From Parachlamydiales bacterium (GTDB taxonomy: Bacteria; Chlamydiota; Chlamydiia; Chlamydiales; SM23-39): a stretch of 64,000 nucleotides of DNA. The DNA lies in assembly GCA_019694475.1 (NCBI GenBank), contig JAIBBX010000001.1, positions 192,001 to 256,000 on the forward strand, read 5' to 3'. The position numbers and the translations under genes are program-made. The notes under the pieces were generated by a model. That model was not told the origin of the DNA. It worked only from the letters and a program-made list of their open reading frames with translations, and did no database searches. Of this stretch, positions 24,922 through 34,680 are shown piece by piece (position 1 is the stretch's first letter; each line of letters opens with the position of its first letter).

Positions 24922-25373
24922 TAGGTCCCCTTTATGGAAGTAATCATATTCAGGCACGCTAAATAAAAGACCCAAAGAAGGGGAAAAGTATAAAGCACGC
25001 CCGCCGCACGCTCTTTTTTCCAAAAAAGGAGAGCTGCGAGAAGTGTAGTTGTATTCAGAAGAAGCAAAGATACAAGAACGAGGAGCGCTATATCAAGCCG
25101 CCACCCTAATTGGAAAAGAAACTGAGCTAAAAATACTGAGAGTTCCAGTTTGAGAACCCTGAGAGAATACCGCCGCCATAAAGCCCACATTCCTAAGCTT
25201 AAAAATAAAGCGTAAGGAACTGACAAAAATAACGTATTGAGTCCCGAAATGAGAAGAAACCCAAAACTAACCATAAGGTAGATCCCTAAGCCTACCAGCT
25301 GTTCAGGCCGAGTCCGATGGCTGGGCCTGCCAAATGAAAAAGCGAAGTCTGACTGTTGTTCATGTATCGTCAT
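24921..25373 (-). CDS. TspO/MBR (tryptophan-rich sensory protein) family
   Basis: A 150-residue protein with five hydrophobic helices. The C-terminal part (FLAQFLFQLGWRLDIALL, then GVLYTFPLLWVFYLACLN) matches the last helices of TspO, where the consensus is about LLPYLLWVSFATYLN. TspO binds porphyrins and, in animals, cholesterol in the outer mitochondrial membrane. The N-terminal third is less conserved. It is followed without gap by TMEM14. The assignment is moderately confident because the fit is by pattern; the length agrees with the family. Confidence 0.7.
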   Translation of the reverse strand: MTIHEQQSDFAFSFGRPSHRTRPEQLVGLGIYLMVSFGFLLISGLNTLFLSVPYALFLSLGMWALWRRYSLRVLKLELSVFLAQFLFQLGWRLDIALLVLVSLLLLNTTTLLAALLFWKKERAAGVLYTFPLLWVFYLACLNMITSIKGT

Positions 25374-25460
25374 ACCTAATGGTTTATCCTATCTATCCAT
25401 TTTTTCAAAAGGAATTGTTGACATTGAAATCAACCCCCCATGTCTCTACACTATTCCTCG

Positions 25461-26345
25461 ATGAAAACCGAAATCCTTCAAAGTCTAGATTTAAGCAAGG
25501 CCATCGGGGCGCTTAAAAATGGCGAGCCGGTGATTTTCCCTACGGAAACGGTCTATGGACTGGGAGCCATCATCTTCGATGAGGAAGCTGTAAAAAAAAT
25601 ATTTACCATTAAAGGAAGGCCTCAGGACAATCCGCTCATCGCTCATATCTCTTCATTGGAAGATGCAAAAAGGATAGGAGAGGGGTTAAACGACTTATTT
25701 TATAAACTGGCTGATGCCTTTTGGCCAGGACCCTTATCGATCATAGTGAAGAAAAAGCCGGAGGTGCCAGCCCTTGTTTCGGCAGGCCACCCAACAATTG
25801 CCATTCGGATGCCAAGCCACAAGGTTGCTAGAAGCTTAATCGAAGGGGTAGGCGCTCCGCTTGTTGCTCCTTCGGCGAACATCTCAGGAAAACCGAGCCC
25901 AACCTGTCTTTCCGACAGTCTGGAGGACCTCGATGGAAAAGTGCGATATGCAATCGATGGCGGCAGCTGCGAGGTGGGTATTGAATCGACCGTGATCAGC
26001 CTCGTCTCGGAATCCCCCATATTGCTGCGGCCAGGGAGCGTCACGAAAGAAGCGCTGGAAAAAGTGCTGGGCAAAAAGGTAGATAACCCTCCGCAATCAG
26101 GCCCAATTCTATCTCCCGGAATGAAGTATAGGCACTATGCCCCGAAAGCCAAGGTGCGCATCTGTTTCAAAAAAGAAGAGCTCAAAGGCCCTTTCTTCAT
26201 ACCGCGAGCCAAAACCCTTTACGCCATGCTGCGGGATGCAGATCGTCAAAATGTTCAAGAAATCCAAATCTATTGCGACGATGAGGCTCAAAAAGATGCA
26301 GCCTTAATGAATCGGTTGTTGCGCGCGAGCGGGCAAATCCATTAA
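25461..26345 (+). CDS. tsaC: Threonylcarbamoyl-AMP synthase, Sua5 type
   Basis: First enzyme of tRNA t6A37 synthesis: makes threonylcarbamoyl-AMP from Thr, bicarbonate and ATP. I prefer the start at 25461 (MKTEILQSLD) because the seven preceding residues are unlike the family. PTETVYGLGA (about 28-37), GRPQDNPLIAHI and SANISGKPSPT are the active-site motifs; the C-terminal Sua5 extension with SPGMKYRHYAPKA is present, so this is the long Sua5 (294 residues) rather than short TsaC/RimN form. An RDD membrane protein gene follows. Confidence 0.92.
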   Translation: MKTEILQSLDLSKAIGALKNGEPVIFPTETVYGLGAIIFDEEAVKKIFTIKGRPQDNPLIAHISSLEDAKRIGEGLNDLFYKLADAFWPGPLSIIVKKKPEVPALVSAGHPTIAIRMPSHKVARSLIEGVGAPLVAPSANISGKPSPTCLSDSLEDLDGKVRYAIDGGSCEVGIESTVISLVSESPILLRPGSVTKEALEKVLGKKVDNPPQSGPILSPGMKYRHYAPKAKVRICFKKEELKGPFFIPRAKTLYAMLRDADRQNVQEIQIYCDDEAQKDAALMNRLLRASGQIH

Positions 26346-26354
26346 AATGTGTTT

Positions 26355-27035
26355 ATGAGCGATCGAGTCATTGAGCCTTCCGAGATCATTATCGAAAGGC
26401 CCAATAAGCCAAAAGAAAATGCCACCCACGTCAACCCGTGGATCCGATGCATTGCCCGATTTTTTGATTATTCTCTTTTTTGCCTTTTGCTTCTCTGGAC
26501 AAGAAAACTCCTTCATGGAGTGATTCCGATGGGGACATACGACCGTTTCATTCCATTTGAGTTTTTTGTATGGATCCCGATCGAGGCTGCTTTATTGAGC
26601 ACATTAGGGACAACGCCAGGAAAATGGTTTTTAAAAACAAAGCTCAAAGCCGGGAAGAAAAATACGCTCCATTTCTATATGGCTTTGAAACGGAGCTTCA
26701 ATGTCTGGTTTAGAGGCCTTGGCATGGGAATCATCGGGCTCAATTTCTTTTGCCTAGCTATCGCATATCACAAATTAAAAATGTTCAAAATCACAAGCTG
26801 GGATCAGGAAGATCATATTCAAGTAACCCACTATCCGATCGGAAGATGGAGAATTTACTTTGCGGTTTTTGTTGCAGCGGCCGGCCTATTGTACTATATG
26901 CAAGAAAAAGGTACGGAAATAAAAGCGCATGCACAAAGAATCATTCGACCCATCGATGAACATCCTTCATCGCAGATCTCCGCAGCTCGATTATATTTTC
27001 TCCCCGAAAACTGTAGCCGTTGTGGGCGCAACTGA
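26355..27035 (+). CDS. RDD family membrane protein
   Basis: The frame opens at 26349 but Met3 (26355) is nearly equivalent as start. After a polar N-terminus there are three to four hydrophobic helices (about 38-60, 68-90, 118-145, 168-185) with the family cues [10 protein letters not shown] near residue 37 and [15 protein letters not shown] near 87. RDD proteins are small multi-pass proteins of largely unknown function. The long 3' end overlaps the following gene by about 80-107 bp in another frame, which is unusual for this compact region. Confidence 0.7.
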   Translation: MSDRVIEPSEIIIERPNKPKENATHVNPWIRCIARFFDYSLFCLLLLWTRKLLHGVIPMGTYDRFIPFEFFVWIPIEAALLSTLGTTPGKWFLKTKLKAGKKNTLHFYMALKRSFNVWFRGLGMGIIGLNFFCLAIAYHKLKMFKITSWDQEDHIQVTHYPIGRWRIYFAVFVAAAGLLYYMQEKGTEIKAHAQRIIRPIDEHPSSQISAARLYFLPENCSRCGRN

Positions 27036-29634
27036 AAATCAGGGAAGCGTCGGAAGAACTGTAATGCACAATCTCTCCTGTTTTGGAGGAGAGGTTTTTC
27101 CGGTAAATCCCAAAAGACCTTCCGTACTCGGAGTCAAAGCCTACCCAGACCTCAAAAGCATTCCGAAGAAAGTAGAGCTTGTCGTCGTCGTAACTCCTGC
27201 AAAAACTGTGCCTGAGATCATCAGCGAGGCGGCCGATCTAGGAATCCCTGCAGCAGTCATCATCTCTGCTGGATTCAAAGAAATGGGGCCTCCGGGGATT
27301 GCCCTTGAACAAGAAATCCTAAAGCATGCGAGAAGGGGAAAAATGCGGATCATTGGACCGAACTGTCTCGGCGTGATGAACCCGCTTGCAAATTTCAATG
27401 CAACGTTCGCTGCGGGAATCGCTCATCCAGGAAAGATCGCGTTCATTTCTCAATCAGGCGCTCTTTGCACAGCCGTTTTAGACTGGAGCCTCAATGAAAA
27501 AGTGGGGTTTAGCGCTTTCGTATCGATAGGGTCGATGGTTGACGTAGACTGGGGCGATCTGATTGATTATTTTGGAAACGACCCTGCCACTCAAAGCATT
27601 CTGATATACATGGAAAGCATTGGGAATCCCAGATCATTCTTATCTGCCGCCCGAGAAGTGTCGCTGACAAAGCCAATTATTTTGATCAAGGCAGGAAGAT
27701 CGGCCGAATCGGCTAAGGCTGCCGCATCGCATACCGGTTCATTAGCGGGAAGCGATGAGGCTTTTAGCGCCGCTTTACGCCGCGTAGGTGTTTTGCGCGT
27801 CGATACAATCGCAGACCTTTTTAATTTGACCGAGAGTTTGGCCAAGCAGCCTAAACCAAAAGGACCCCGCTTAACGATCGTGACCAACGCGGGAGGCCCC
27901 GGAGTCATAGCAACGGACGCGCTGATTGCAAACGGGGGGAAATTGGCTGCGATTTCGAATGAGGCAATGGATCAGCTCAATGCGTTCCTTCCCGCGCCCT
28001 GGAGCCACAATAACCCGGTTGATATCTTGGGGGATGCCGATGCAGAGCGCTATGCCAAAGCAATTGAAATTGCTGCAAAAGATCCAGAAACAGATGGAAT
28101 ATTGGTCATATTAACTCCCCAAGACATGACAGATTCTGTGGGAACTGCCGAAGAGCTCAAACGTTTTGCCAAAATCGACAAACCTATTTTGGCAAGCTGG
28201 ATGGGCGCACAAAGCGTTGCAAAAGGGGATGCTATTTTGACAGAGGCGGGGATCCCTGCTTTCGCATTTCCAGACATGGCCTGCAAGACGTTTGCTTACA
28301 TGTGGAACTACACGTATAACCTAAGCGAGATTTATGAAATTCCGATGGCAGTTCATACGGATGATCTCGCATGTCTCATCAAACACAAAGCCCTTGCGGA
28401 AATTTTTGATAAAGCCCGTTCTGAAAATCGGACCATTCTCGACGAAGTCGAATCAAAACAGGTGCTGGAAGCATACGACATCCCTTGCACCCCGACCAAA
28501 TTTGCAAACGATGCCAAAGAGGCGGTGCGGCTTGCAAAAGACATGGGATTTCCTGTCGTCTTAAAAGTCTATTCCAAAACGATTACGCACAAAACCGATG
28601 TGGGCGGAGTGAAACTGAATCTTCAATCTGCCGAATCAGTCGAGAAGGCGTATCATGAGATTGAAACATCGGTGAATAAATTAGTAGGAAAAGAACATTT
28701 CCAAGGGGTGACCGTTCAGCCGATGATCAAGCTCGAAGGCTATGAACTCATTTTGGGAAGCACGATTGATGAACAATTCGGCCCGATTATTCTCTTTGGC
28801 TCAGGAGGCCAGCTTGTCGAAGTGTATAAAGACCGCGCTCTCGCATTACCTCCTCTTACAACCACTTTTGCAAGACACATGATGGAACAGACAAAAATCT
28901 ATGAAGCTCTCAAAGGAGTAAGGGGAAGAAAAGCAATCGATCTCGATAAGTTGGAACAAATCCTCGTTCAGTTCAGCAACCTTGTTGTGGGACAGCCTTG
29001 GATCAAAGAGTGCGACATCAACCCGCTTTTGGCATCTCCAGACCGACTCATTGCACTCGATGCGCGCGTCATCCTCCACGATCCCAAAACACGTAGAGAG
29101 GATCTTCCCAGACCTGCGATCCGACCCTATCCTGTGCAATATATGGAAAGCTGGAACTTGAAAGATGGCACCCCTGTCACAATCCGTCCAATTCGGCCTG
29201 AAGATGAGCCGCTCATGGTTCAATTCCATAAAGATCTGTCCCAAGAAACGGTCCGCCAGCGTTATTTGAAGTCGATTAACTATGACGATAGAGTGGCCCA
29301 TAACCGTCTTCTTAGAATCTGCTTCAACGATTACGACAGGGAAATCGCTCTTTTAGTTGAAAAAGAACAGGAAATTTTAGGCGTTATCCGCCTTACAAAA
29401 ATCCCGGGAACGAAAGATGCCACTTTTGCCCTAACGGTCAAAGACCGCTGGCAAAATAAGGGAATCGGCAGAAAGCTCATGCAAAAAATTCTCGACGCAG
29501 CTCAGGAAGAAAAAGTGGAGCGGATCATCGCTTACATGCTGGACGAGAATAAAGAGATGCAATCGTTATGCAAGCGGTTCGGATTTACTTTAACCAAGCA
29601 AGGGAAATTCATCTTCACTGAGAAAAAGTGCTAG
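26956..29634 (+). CDS. Acyl-CoA synthetase (NDP-forming)-like protein fused to GNAT acetyltransferase
   Basis: The frame opens at 26929; I favour Met10 at 26956. In order: CoA-binding Rossmann domain (from [16 protein letters not shown]), two succinyl-CoA-synthetase-like flavodoxin domains (including [13 protein letters not shown] and [10 protein letters not shown]), an ATP-grasp domain ([17 protein letters not shown]) and, from about residue 735, a GNAT domain with [18 protein letters not shown]. This is the architecture of the Pat/YfiQ (PatZ) protein lysine acetyltransferases that modify acetyl-CoA synthetase and other enzymes. Whether the ligase part is catalytic cannot be decided by eye. 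A strong hairpin follows the stop. Confidence 0.88.
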   Translation: MNILHRRSPQLDYIFSPKTVAVVGATENQGSVGRTVMHNLSCFGGEVFPVNPKRPSVLGVKAYPDLKSIPKKVELVVVVTPAKTVPEIISEAADLGIPAAVIISAGFKEMGPPGIALEQEILKHARRGKMRIIGPNCLGVMNPLANFNATFAAGIAHPGKIAFISQSGALCTAVLDWSLNEKVGFSAFVSIGSMVDVDWGDLIDYFGNDPATQSILIYMESIGNPRSFLSAAREVSLTKPIILIKAGRSAESAKAAASHTGSLAGSDEAFSAALRRVGVLRVDTIADLFNLTESLAKQPKPKGPRLTIVTNAGGPGVIATDALIANGGKLAAISNEAMDQLNAFLPAPWSHNNPVDILGDADAERYAKAIEIAAKDPETDGILVILTPQDMTDSVGTAEELKRFAKIDKPILASWMGAQSVAKGDAILTEAGIPAFAFPDMACKTFAYMWNYTYNLSEIYEIPMAVHTDDLACLIKHKALAEIFDKARSENRTILDEVESKQVLEAYDIPCTPTKFANDAKEAVRLAKDMGFPVVLKVYSKTITHKTDVGGVKLNLQSAESVEKAYHEIETSVNKLVGKEHFQGVTVQPMIKLEGYELILGSTIDEQFGPIILFGSGGQLVEVYKDRALALPPLTTTFARHMMEQTKIYEALKGVRGRKAIDLDKLEQILVQFSNLVVGQPWIKECDINPLLASPDRLIALDARVILHDPKTRREDLPRPAIRPYPVQYMESWNLKDGTPVTIRPIRPEDEPLMVQFHKDLSQETVRQRYLKSINYDDRVAHNRLLRICFNDYDREIALLVEKEQEILGVIRLTKIPGTKDATFALTVKDRWQNKGIGRKLMQKILDAAQEEKVERIIAYMLDENKEMQSLCKRFGFTLTKQGKFIFTEKKC

Positions 29635-29657
29635 TGCCTGACCAGAGGGTCAGGGCA
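29635..29657 (+). terminator. Hairpin after the Pat-like gene
   Basis: TGCCTGACC pairs with GGTCAGGGCA (one bulge), loop AGAG. It starts directly at the stop codon. It has no T run, so termination is uncertain; it may protect the 3' end. Confidence 0.5.
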
Positions 29658-29691
29658 TGAAAAAGCAAATATTAACTGGCTAAATATTTTA

Positions 29692-29767
29692 ACCACCGAG
29701 ATAGATACCACAGAGCCGCGAAACGCGGGAAATTTTGGGGTGTGGAACTTATCCGTCTCTGTGGTGA
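29692..29767. repeat. CACAGAG-type inverted repeat, second copy
   Basis: ACCACCGAGATAGATACCAC followed by AGAG and, about 40 bases on, GTCTCTGTGGTGA. An inner hairpin CCGCG/CGCGG lies between. Same design as 5303-5382. Confidence 0.6.
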
Positions 29768-29786
29768 ATTTCCATGTGGGAGTGCA

Positions 29787-30155
29787 CTAGCAAGTTCTAT
29801 AAGCTAAAAAGGCGCTGCTGCCAATCACCATTGAAAATAGGGGAGCGATCGATTGGAATACGTATCCTCCCGCTGCGCCGCCAGGGGTAAGATTGAGGAT
29901 TGCGGCTGTGGCCGCTACGATCGCTAAGGTTGCTCGAGGAACAGTCGCAATTTCTTCTCTCGTCACGATGACATTCGGTTCAAAATGATAATGTAGAAAA
30001 AACCCGGAAGACAATCCGAAGAAGAAGGTGAGCGGCTGTAGAACAAAAAGAACCAGAGAAGATACAGCCATGGCAACTTTCGTAAAATGCTGGTCGATGA
30101 AAGAAACAGGTTCTTCAGGAAGAGCGGCAGCGATTTCTCTTACTGCAGCAGCCAT
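29787..30155 (-). CDS. Small membrane protein, 122 aa
   Basis: Two or three hydrophobic segments (about 27-55, 70-88 and 94-115) with an N-terminal amphipathic region MAAAVREIAAALPEEPVSF. No family recognised. Its start overlaps the end of the upstream exported protein by 16 bp, so both appear to be one operon. Ends near the CACAGAG repeat. Confidence 0.55.
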   Translation of the reverse strand: MAAAVREIAAALPEEPVSFIDQHFTKVAMAVSSLVLFVLQPLTFFFGLSSGFFLHYHFEPNVIVTREEIATVPRATLAIVAATAAILNLTPGGAAGGYVFQSIAPLFSMVIGSSAFLAYRTC

Positions 30156-30868
30156 TCAATATCTCCTTCTCTAAAAAAAATTTCTCTTCCGAGAGTATCG
30201 AGCATCAATGCCACGGTGGGAGAACCGGTAATCGCTGGACCCGCCATTTCTGTATAGAATGGGAAGATGCGATTAAAAACAGCTCCCTGATAATGAACAT
30301 AGGGCTGGGTCGATATGACAAGGCACCATTTAGGATTTGGCTTGGTTTCTAGCCATGCTAAAATAGTATCAAAGGTTGTAGGCCTTCTTTCGCCTTTCAT
30401 GGGTACGGAAATAAATAGTGCAGAGATATCTTTAGAAAGGGGCGAATGATCATAAACCCATTGAACCATTTCAGCTTCAGTGGACAAACCAGGCAATTTA
30501 GCTTTTTCTGAATCTAGAAGAGGTCGCTCGCCAGACAGCAATACGATGCGATCGTAAGTAACGCCTGTGTTCACTAAGTAATCGAGACGTCTTTGGAAAG
30601 TCGAATAGAGAGCGCCTAAGAGCACGACTGTGTCGTAGTGCTTACGGGCAGGTTTGATTTCTTCGACCATTCCAAGTTCACGAAAAAGAGGCCAAACGGT
30701 CTCTTTCAGATCTTCGTATCGTTGATCAAAAACCCATCTTTCTTTGCCTTGCTGAATCCATTTTTCTCGAACTCCATTTAAATCGGAGATGCCGAAAAGA
30801 TCGTAAAGCTGCTGCTGAGATGATGCGATCAGGAAAAAGGGAGCAAAGAAAATATAGAGCCATTTCAT
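30140..30868 (-). CDS. Exported YdcF/DUF218-like protein, 242 aa
   Basis: The frame is open much further upstream (to 31339), but that part is antisense to the DASS transporter; the start at 30868 gives a proper signal peptide (MKWLYIFFAPFFLIASSQQQ). The mature part contains DTVVLLGAL, RRLDYLVN, DRIVLLSGERP, TEAEMVQWVYD and CLVISTQPYVHYQGAVF, an order reminiscent of the DUF218/YdcF fold (LGG, RLD, SGG, EA, and late strand). No confirmed function for that family here. It is divergent from the transporter with 58 bp between. Confidence 0.6.
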   Translation of the reverse strand: MKWLYIFFAPFFLIASSQQQLYDLFGISDLNGVREKWIQQGKERWVFDQRYEDLKETVWPLFRELGMVEEIKPARKHYDTVVLLGALYSTFQRRLDYLVNTGVTYDRIVLLSGERPLLDSEKAKLPGLSTEAEMVQWVYDHSPLSKDISALFISVPMKGERRPTTFDTILAWLETKPNPKWCLVISTQPYVHYQGAVFNRIFPFYTEMAGPAITGSPTVALMLDTLGREIFFREGDIEWLLQ

Positions 30869-30926
30869 GCTGCAAGATAATAGCTGGCTGGGCAAAAAAT
30901 ATCTACATGATTTAATATATTTTTTT

Positions 30927-32318
30927 ATGAAAAGCTTTGGGCGATTCGGCATCTCTATACTGATTGGGTTTCTTATCTGGCTAATGCCAGCGCCTGCAGG
31001 AGTTCCTGCGCACGGATGGAACCTCTTTGCAATTTTTATTGCGACCATGCTCGCTGTTATTTTAAGACCTTTTCCGATGGGCTTGATCGCGTTGCTATCT
31101 CTGACTTTTGCTGTCACGACCAAAGTATTAACTTTTGGCGAAGCTTTCAGCGGCTTTAGCAATGATGTCGTTTGGCTTGTTGTATTCGCCTTTTTTGTAG
31201 CGCGAGGTTTTATTTCAACAGGATTGGGAAACCGTCTTGCATACAAAGTAATGAGCCTGCTTGGAAAAAATAGCTTAGGCCTTGGATATGGCCTTGCAGC
31301 CACAGATTTGATCTTAGCACCAGCAATTCCAAGCGTCACTGCGAGAGTCGGAGGAATTGTTTTTCCGATTCTAAAATCGCTTGCTGAAATTTTTACAGGC
31401 TCTTCCCACGATCCTAAAATGGGAGGATTTCTTACTTTGACCTCTTATCAAGGGTCTGCAATTACAAGCGCGATGTTTTTAACTGCCATGGCTGGAAACC
31501 CGTTGATTGCTGAACTTGCCAAAGGGCAGGGGATTGAGATCACTTGGGCAAGCTGGGCGATTGCGGCGATTGTCCCTGGAATTTTAAGCCTGATCGCTGT
31601 CCCATACATTCTCTTCTATTTGATTTCTCCAACCATCCGGAAAACTCCGCATGCAAAAGAGATGGCCTCAGAAAGATTGAAAGCAATGGGCCCCATGAAA
31701 CCCAAAGAATGGATTATGCTAGGCACGTTTGCCCTCATGATCTTACTTTGGATCATAGGTCCAACCATTGATCTTAAAGCGCCCATTGCCGCTATGATTG
31801 GACTTGCGATTCTGCTCCTCAGCGATATTCTCAAATGGAAAGACGTAATCGAAGAGACAAGCGCCTGGGACACCTTTATTTGGTTTGCAACCTTGGTCAC
31901 TCTTTCCAGCTTCCTCAACAAATTTGGTTTGACTACCTGGTTTAGCGGTTTTGTTGTGGCGCATGTATCTGGATTTGAGTGGATCATTGGGTTTCTTCTC
32001 ATTGCTTTAGTCTATTTCTACACGCACTACTTTTTTGCAAGTTCTGTCGCGCACATCGGAGCGATGTTTGCCCCTCTGCTGATTGTTTCAATTGCCTTGG
32101 GAACTCCGCCCGAACTCGCCGTTTTGACGCTTGGCTTCTTTAGCAATCTTTATGCAGGACTGACTCACTACGGATCCGGACCTGCCCCAATTCTCTATGG
32201 CACTGGGTATGTCTCTGTAGCCACTTGGTGGAAATATGGGTTCATCATCAGTTTAGTGAATATTGCCATTTGGCTGATCGTTGGCGGCCTTTGGTGGAAA
32301 ATCCTCGGTCTTTGGTAA
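30927..32318 (+). CDS. DASS family dicarboxylate translocator (2-oxoglutarate/malate type)
   Basis: The frame opens at 30867, but the first 20 residues overlap the divergent gene and lack similarity; Met at 30927 (MKSFGRFGIS) is the likely start, giving 463 residues. About 12 helices. Typical segments are WLMPAPAGVPAHGWNLFAIF, FSNDVVWLVVFAFFVARGF, APAIPSVTARVGGIVFPI, and the second inverted unit with SSVAHIGAMFAPLL. This subgroup (SodiT1, CT204-like) exchanges dicarboxylates; chlamydiae use it to feed a truncated TCA cycle from the host. Confidence 0.9.
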   Translation: MKSFGRFGISILIGFLIWLMPAPAGVPAHGWNLFAIFIATMLAVILRPFPMGLIALLSLTFAVTTKVLTFGEAFSGFSNDVVWLVVFAFFVARGFISTGLGNRLAYKVMSLLGKNSLGLGYGLAATDLILAPAIPSVTARVGGIVFPILKSLAEIFTGSSHDPKMGGFLTLTSYQGSAITSAMFLTAMAGNPLIAELAKGQGIEITWASWAIAAIVPGILSLIAVPYILFYLISPTIRKTPHAKEMASERLKAMGPMKPKEWIMLGTFALMILLWIIGPTIDLKAPIAAMIGLAILLLSDILKWKDVIEETSAWDTFIWFATLVTLSSFLNKFGLTTWFSGFVVAHVSGFEWIIGFLLIALVYFYTHYFFASSVAHIGAMFAPLLIVSIALGTPPELAVLTLGFFSNLYAGLTHYGSGPAPILYGTGYVSVATWWKYGFIISLVNIAIWLIVGGLWWKILGLW

Positions 32319-32375
32319 AAAAACCTGTTGCGCCAATAATCGGCTATTCCCATAGTGCGAATTAAAAGGCGCGCT

Positions 32376-32645
32376 ATGAAAAGGCTTCTTCTTCTCACCT
32401 CTTTAGTCCTTTCTTCTTGTGTAACTGTAAACAAAACGCAAGCTCCTCAATCAAATGAAGTTGAAAGAGCTTGGTCCGGTCCTGGCTGGTATTGGGGTGT
32501 TTACATCGACAATGAAGATGACTATTGGGACAACTATAACCACTACCATTATCGCGACGATCAAGATTTGAGACGCGGCGGCGATTCTGGAAGAGAAGGG
32601 GGAAGGCCGGGAGGCGGAGGCTTTCACGGCGGCGGCCACAGATAA
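32376..32645 (+). CDS. Small lipoprotein with Trp/Tyr and Gly/His-rich tail
   Basis: The start is Met at 32376, giving a clean lipobox (LVLSSC, Cys at about residue 15). The mature ~75 residues are of low complexity: a Trp/Tyr/Asp/Asn region (YWGVYIDNEDDYWDNYNHYH) then Arg/Gly and Gly/His repeats ending GGGGFHGGGHR. It is followed 12 bp later by a second protein with related composition. The His/Asp density suggests metal binding, unproven. No family recognised. Confidence 0.65.
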   Translation: MKRLLLLTSLVLSSCVTVNKTQAPQSNEVERAWSGPGWYWGVYIDNEDDYWDNYNHYHYRDDQDLRRGGDSGREGGRPGGGGFHGGGHR

Positions 32646-32657
32646 GGAAGGAAAAAC

Positions 32658-32966
32658 ATGAAAAAAATGCTTTTTTTTACATTGCTCCTTGAGGTGACTT
32701 CTCTTGCAGCGATGGTGCGGGCGGGCGTTGATGTAGGTCCAGATCCCGTCTATTACGATGACGGTTATTACTATTCCGATTGGTACGGCCCTGGAGTTTA
32801 CTATGGAGTCTACTACTCCGACTATCCAGCTTACTATGCATGGAGACGCAATTACGGATATTATGGCGGGCCATACTACTGGCGCGGACGCTATCATGAC
32901 GGACATCACCATGGACACTACCATGGCGGCGGGCATGGCGGCGGGCATCACGGCGGCCACCATTAG
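32658..32966 (+). CDS. Exported Tyr/Gly/His-rich protein, 102 aa
   Basis: AAGGAAGGAAAAAC precedes the ATG. Residues 1-22 form a signal peptide; the rest is dominated by Tyr pairs (VYYDDGYYYSDWYGPGVYY) and ends in a His/Gly repeat (HHHGHYHGGGHGGGHHGGHH). The composition resembles structural adhesive or metal-binding surface proteins; the His-rich tail could bind transition metals. It is probably cotranscribed with the lipoprotein upstream. The order lipoprotein, His-rich protein, SulP permease may be coincidental. Confidence 0.65.
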   Translation: MKKMLFFTLLLEVTSLAAMVRAGVDVGPDPVYYDDGYYYSDWYGPGVYYGVYYSDYPAYYAWRRNYGYYGGPYYWRGRYHDGHHHGHYHGGGHGGGHHGGHH

Positions 32967-33003
32967 CAGAAAAATAACTCTCGGAATATAATGGCAAACG
33001 AAT

Positions 33004-34680
33004 ATGTTCCGAGAGTTCATTCCTAAATCATTCATCTACTTACGAAAAGGCTACACAGCCTATCACTTCAGAAAAGATCTGATTGCAGGCATTACTGTTG
33101 GGATTATCGCATTGCCCCTTGCCATGGCTTTTGCCATTTCCTCGGGTGTTACGCCAGAACGAGGTCTTTTTACAGCGATCATCGCCGGATTTCTCATTTC
33201 AGCTCTCGGCGGTTCTCGGGGACAAATCGGAGGTCCTACAGGAGCCTTCGTTGTCATCATTTATGACATCATCCAGCGCACCGGATATGAAGGCCTTGCC
33301 ATTTCAACGCTCATAGCATCGATCATTCTTGTTCTGCTCGGAATTTTCCGCCTTGGCTCGTGGATTAAATACATACCGCATCCGCTTGTAACAGGTTTCA
33401 CATCGGGGATTGCGCTGATTATTTTTTCTTCTCAAATTAAGGATTTCTTCGGGCTAAACATGGGCGTTCCTCCCGCGCCATTTATAGAAAAATGGGCGGC
33501 CTATTTCAGCGTCATGAGCTCGATCCATCTTCCTACATTTCTTTTAGGGCTTGGCACATTTGGGATCATCCTTCTCATACGCAGATATATTCCGAAAATC
33601 CCTTGGGGGATCGGAGCGATTGTCATTGCCACGCTCATTTCTTATTTTTTCAATCTGGATGTCGAAACCATCCAATCTAAATTCGGCCAAATTCCAAATC
33701 AACTCCCTTTTCCATCGCTTCCATCTTTGGCGATTCCGGCTGATAAAGTGACGGAAATTTTTACCGATGCGGTTACGATTGCCTTTTTGGCTGCGATTGA
33801 ATCTCTGCTATCAGCTGTGATTGCGGATGGCATGATGGGGAGCCGGCATAAATCAAACTGCGAACTAGTAGGGCAGGGGATTGCGAACTTTGGATCGATC
33901 CTTTTTGGAGGCATACCCGCTACAGGCGCGATTGCCAGAACGGCAGCGAATGTCAAAAGCGGCGCGCAAACCCCAATGGCAGGCATGATCCATGCAGTCA
34001 CAGTCTTTTTCATCATTCTTTTTCTTGCTCCCGTTGTCAGCCAAATCCCGCTTGCAGGTCTTGCCGCCGTACTGATGATGGTAGCGTGGAACATGTCGGA
34101 AGCTTCACATTTCGTTCGTCTTCTTAGGGCTCCCATCGGCGATACAGCCATTTTGCTTACAGCATTTCTTCTTACCGTCTTTGTCGACATAACAGTTGCT
34201 GTTCTTTTTGGCACGATTTTGGCCTGCTTTCTCTTCATGAAACGGATGAGCGATTGCTCGAAGACGATTTCTTTGACCAAACTTTTTAAGGAAAATCCAG
34301 CTGAATTTGCTGAAAAGGCCGATCCTGATGCTTTGACGCATAAAGAGGTTCCTGCGAATGTTGAGGTGTATGAGCTGCAAGGTCCATTCTTTTTTGCGGT
34401 CGCAGATGTTCTCAAAGATCTTTTAAATAATATGGAAAAACCCCCGAAAGTGTTTATCCTTAGGATGCGCTATGTTCCTTTCATCGATGCATCGGGCATG
34501 CATGCGCTCAAAGAGTTTTATCACAAATGCAAGCGGAGCGATACCACGCTTCTTCTCTCTGGCGTCAAAGGTCAGACTGAGGAGGATTTACAAAGATTTG
34601 GAATGACAGATCTGATAGGTAAAGAAAACATCTTTCCCCACATCGACGCCGCGCTCGCAAAGTCACATCAGCTTATTTAG
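33004..34680 (+). CDS. SulP family anion transporter with STAS domain
   Basis: The 558-residue protein has about 12-14 membrane helices followed by a cytosolic STAS domain (about 440-555, VYELQGPFFFAVADVLKDLL and FIDASGMHALKEF). The family-specific segments are DLIAGITVGIIALPLAMAFA, GGSRGQIGGPTGAFVVIIYD and GGIPATGAIARTAANVKSGA. SulP proteins carry sulfate, bicarbonate, or dicarboxylates; the substrate cannot be read from sequence. The 3' end overlaps that of the FHA-like gene by 8 bp. Confidence 0.93.
   Translation: MFREFIPKSFIYLRKGYTAYHFRKDLIAGITVGIIALPLAMAFAISSGVTPERGLFTAIIAGFLISALGGSRGQIGGPTGAFVVIIYDIIQRTGYEGLAISTLIASIILVLLGIFRLGSWIKYIPHPLVTGFTSGIALIIFSSQIKDFFGLNMGVPPAPFIEKWAAYFSVMSSIHLPTFLLGLGTFGIILLIRRYIPKIPWGIGAIVIATLISYFFNLDVETIQSKFGQIPNQLPFPSLPSLAIPADKVTEIFTDAVTIAFLAAIESLLSAVIADGMMGSRHKSNCELVGQGIANFGSILFGGIPATGAIARTAANVKSGAQTPMAGMIHAVTVFFIILFLAPVVSQIPLAGLAAVLMMVAWNMSEASHFVRLLRAPIGDTAILLTAFLLTVFVDITVAVLFGTILACFLFMKRMSDCSKTISLTKLFKENPAEFAEKADPDALTHKEVPANVEVYELQGPFFFAVADVLKDLLNNMEKPPKVFILRMRYVPFIDASGMHALKEFYHKCKRSDTTLLLSGVKGQTEEDLQRFGMTDLIGKENIFPHIDAALAKSHQLI

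Noticed and set aside
30869..31339. N-terminal extension of the exported YdcF-like protein (to 399 codons)
   Set aside because: Antisense to the DASS transporter and lies before a perfect signal peptide start at 30868.
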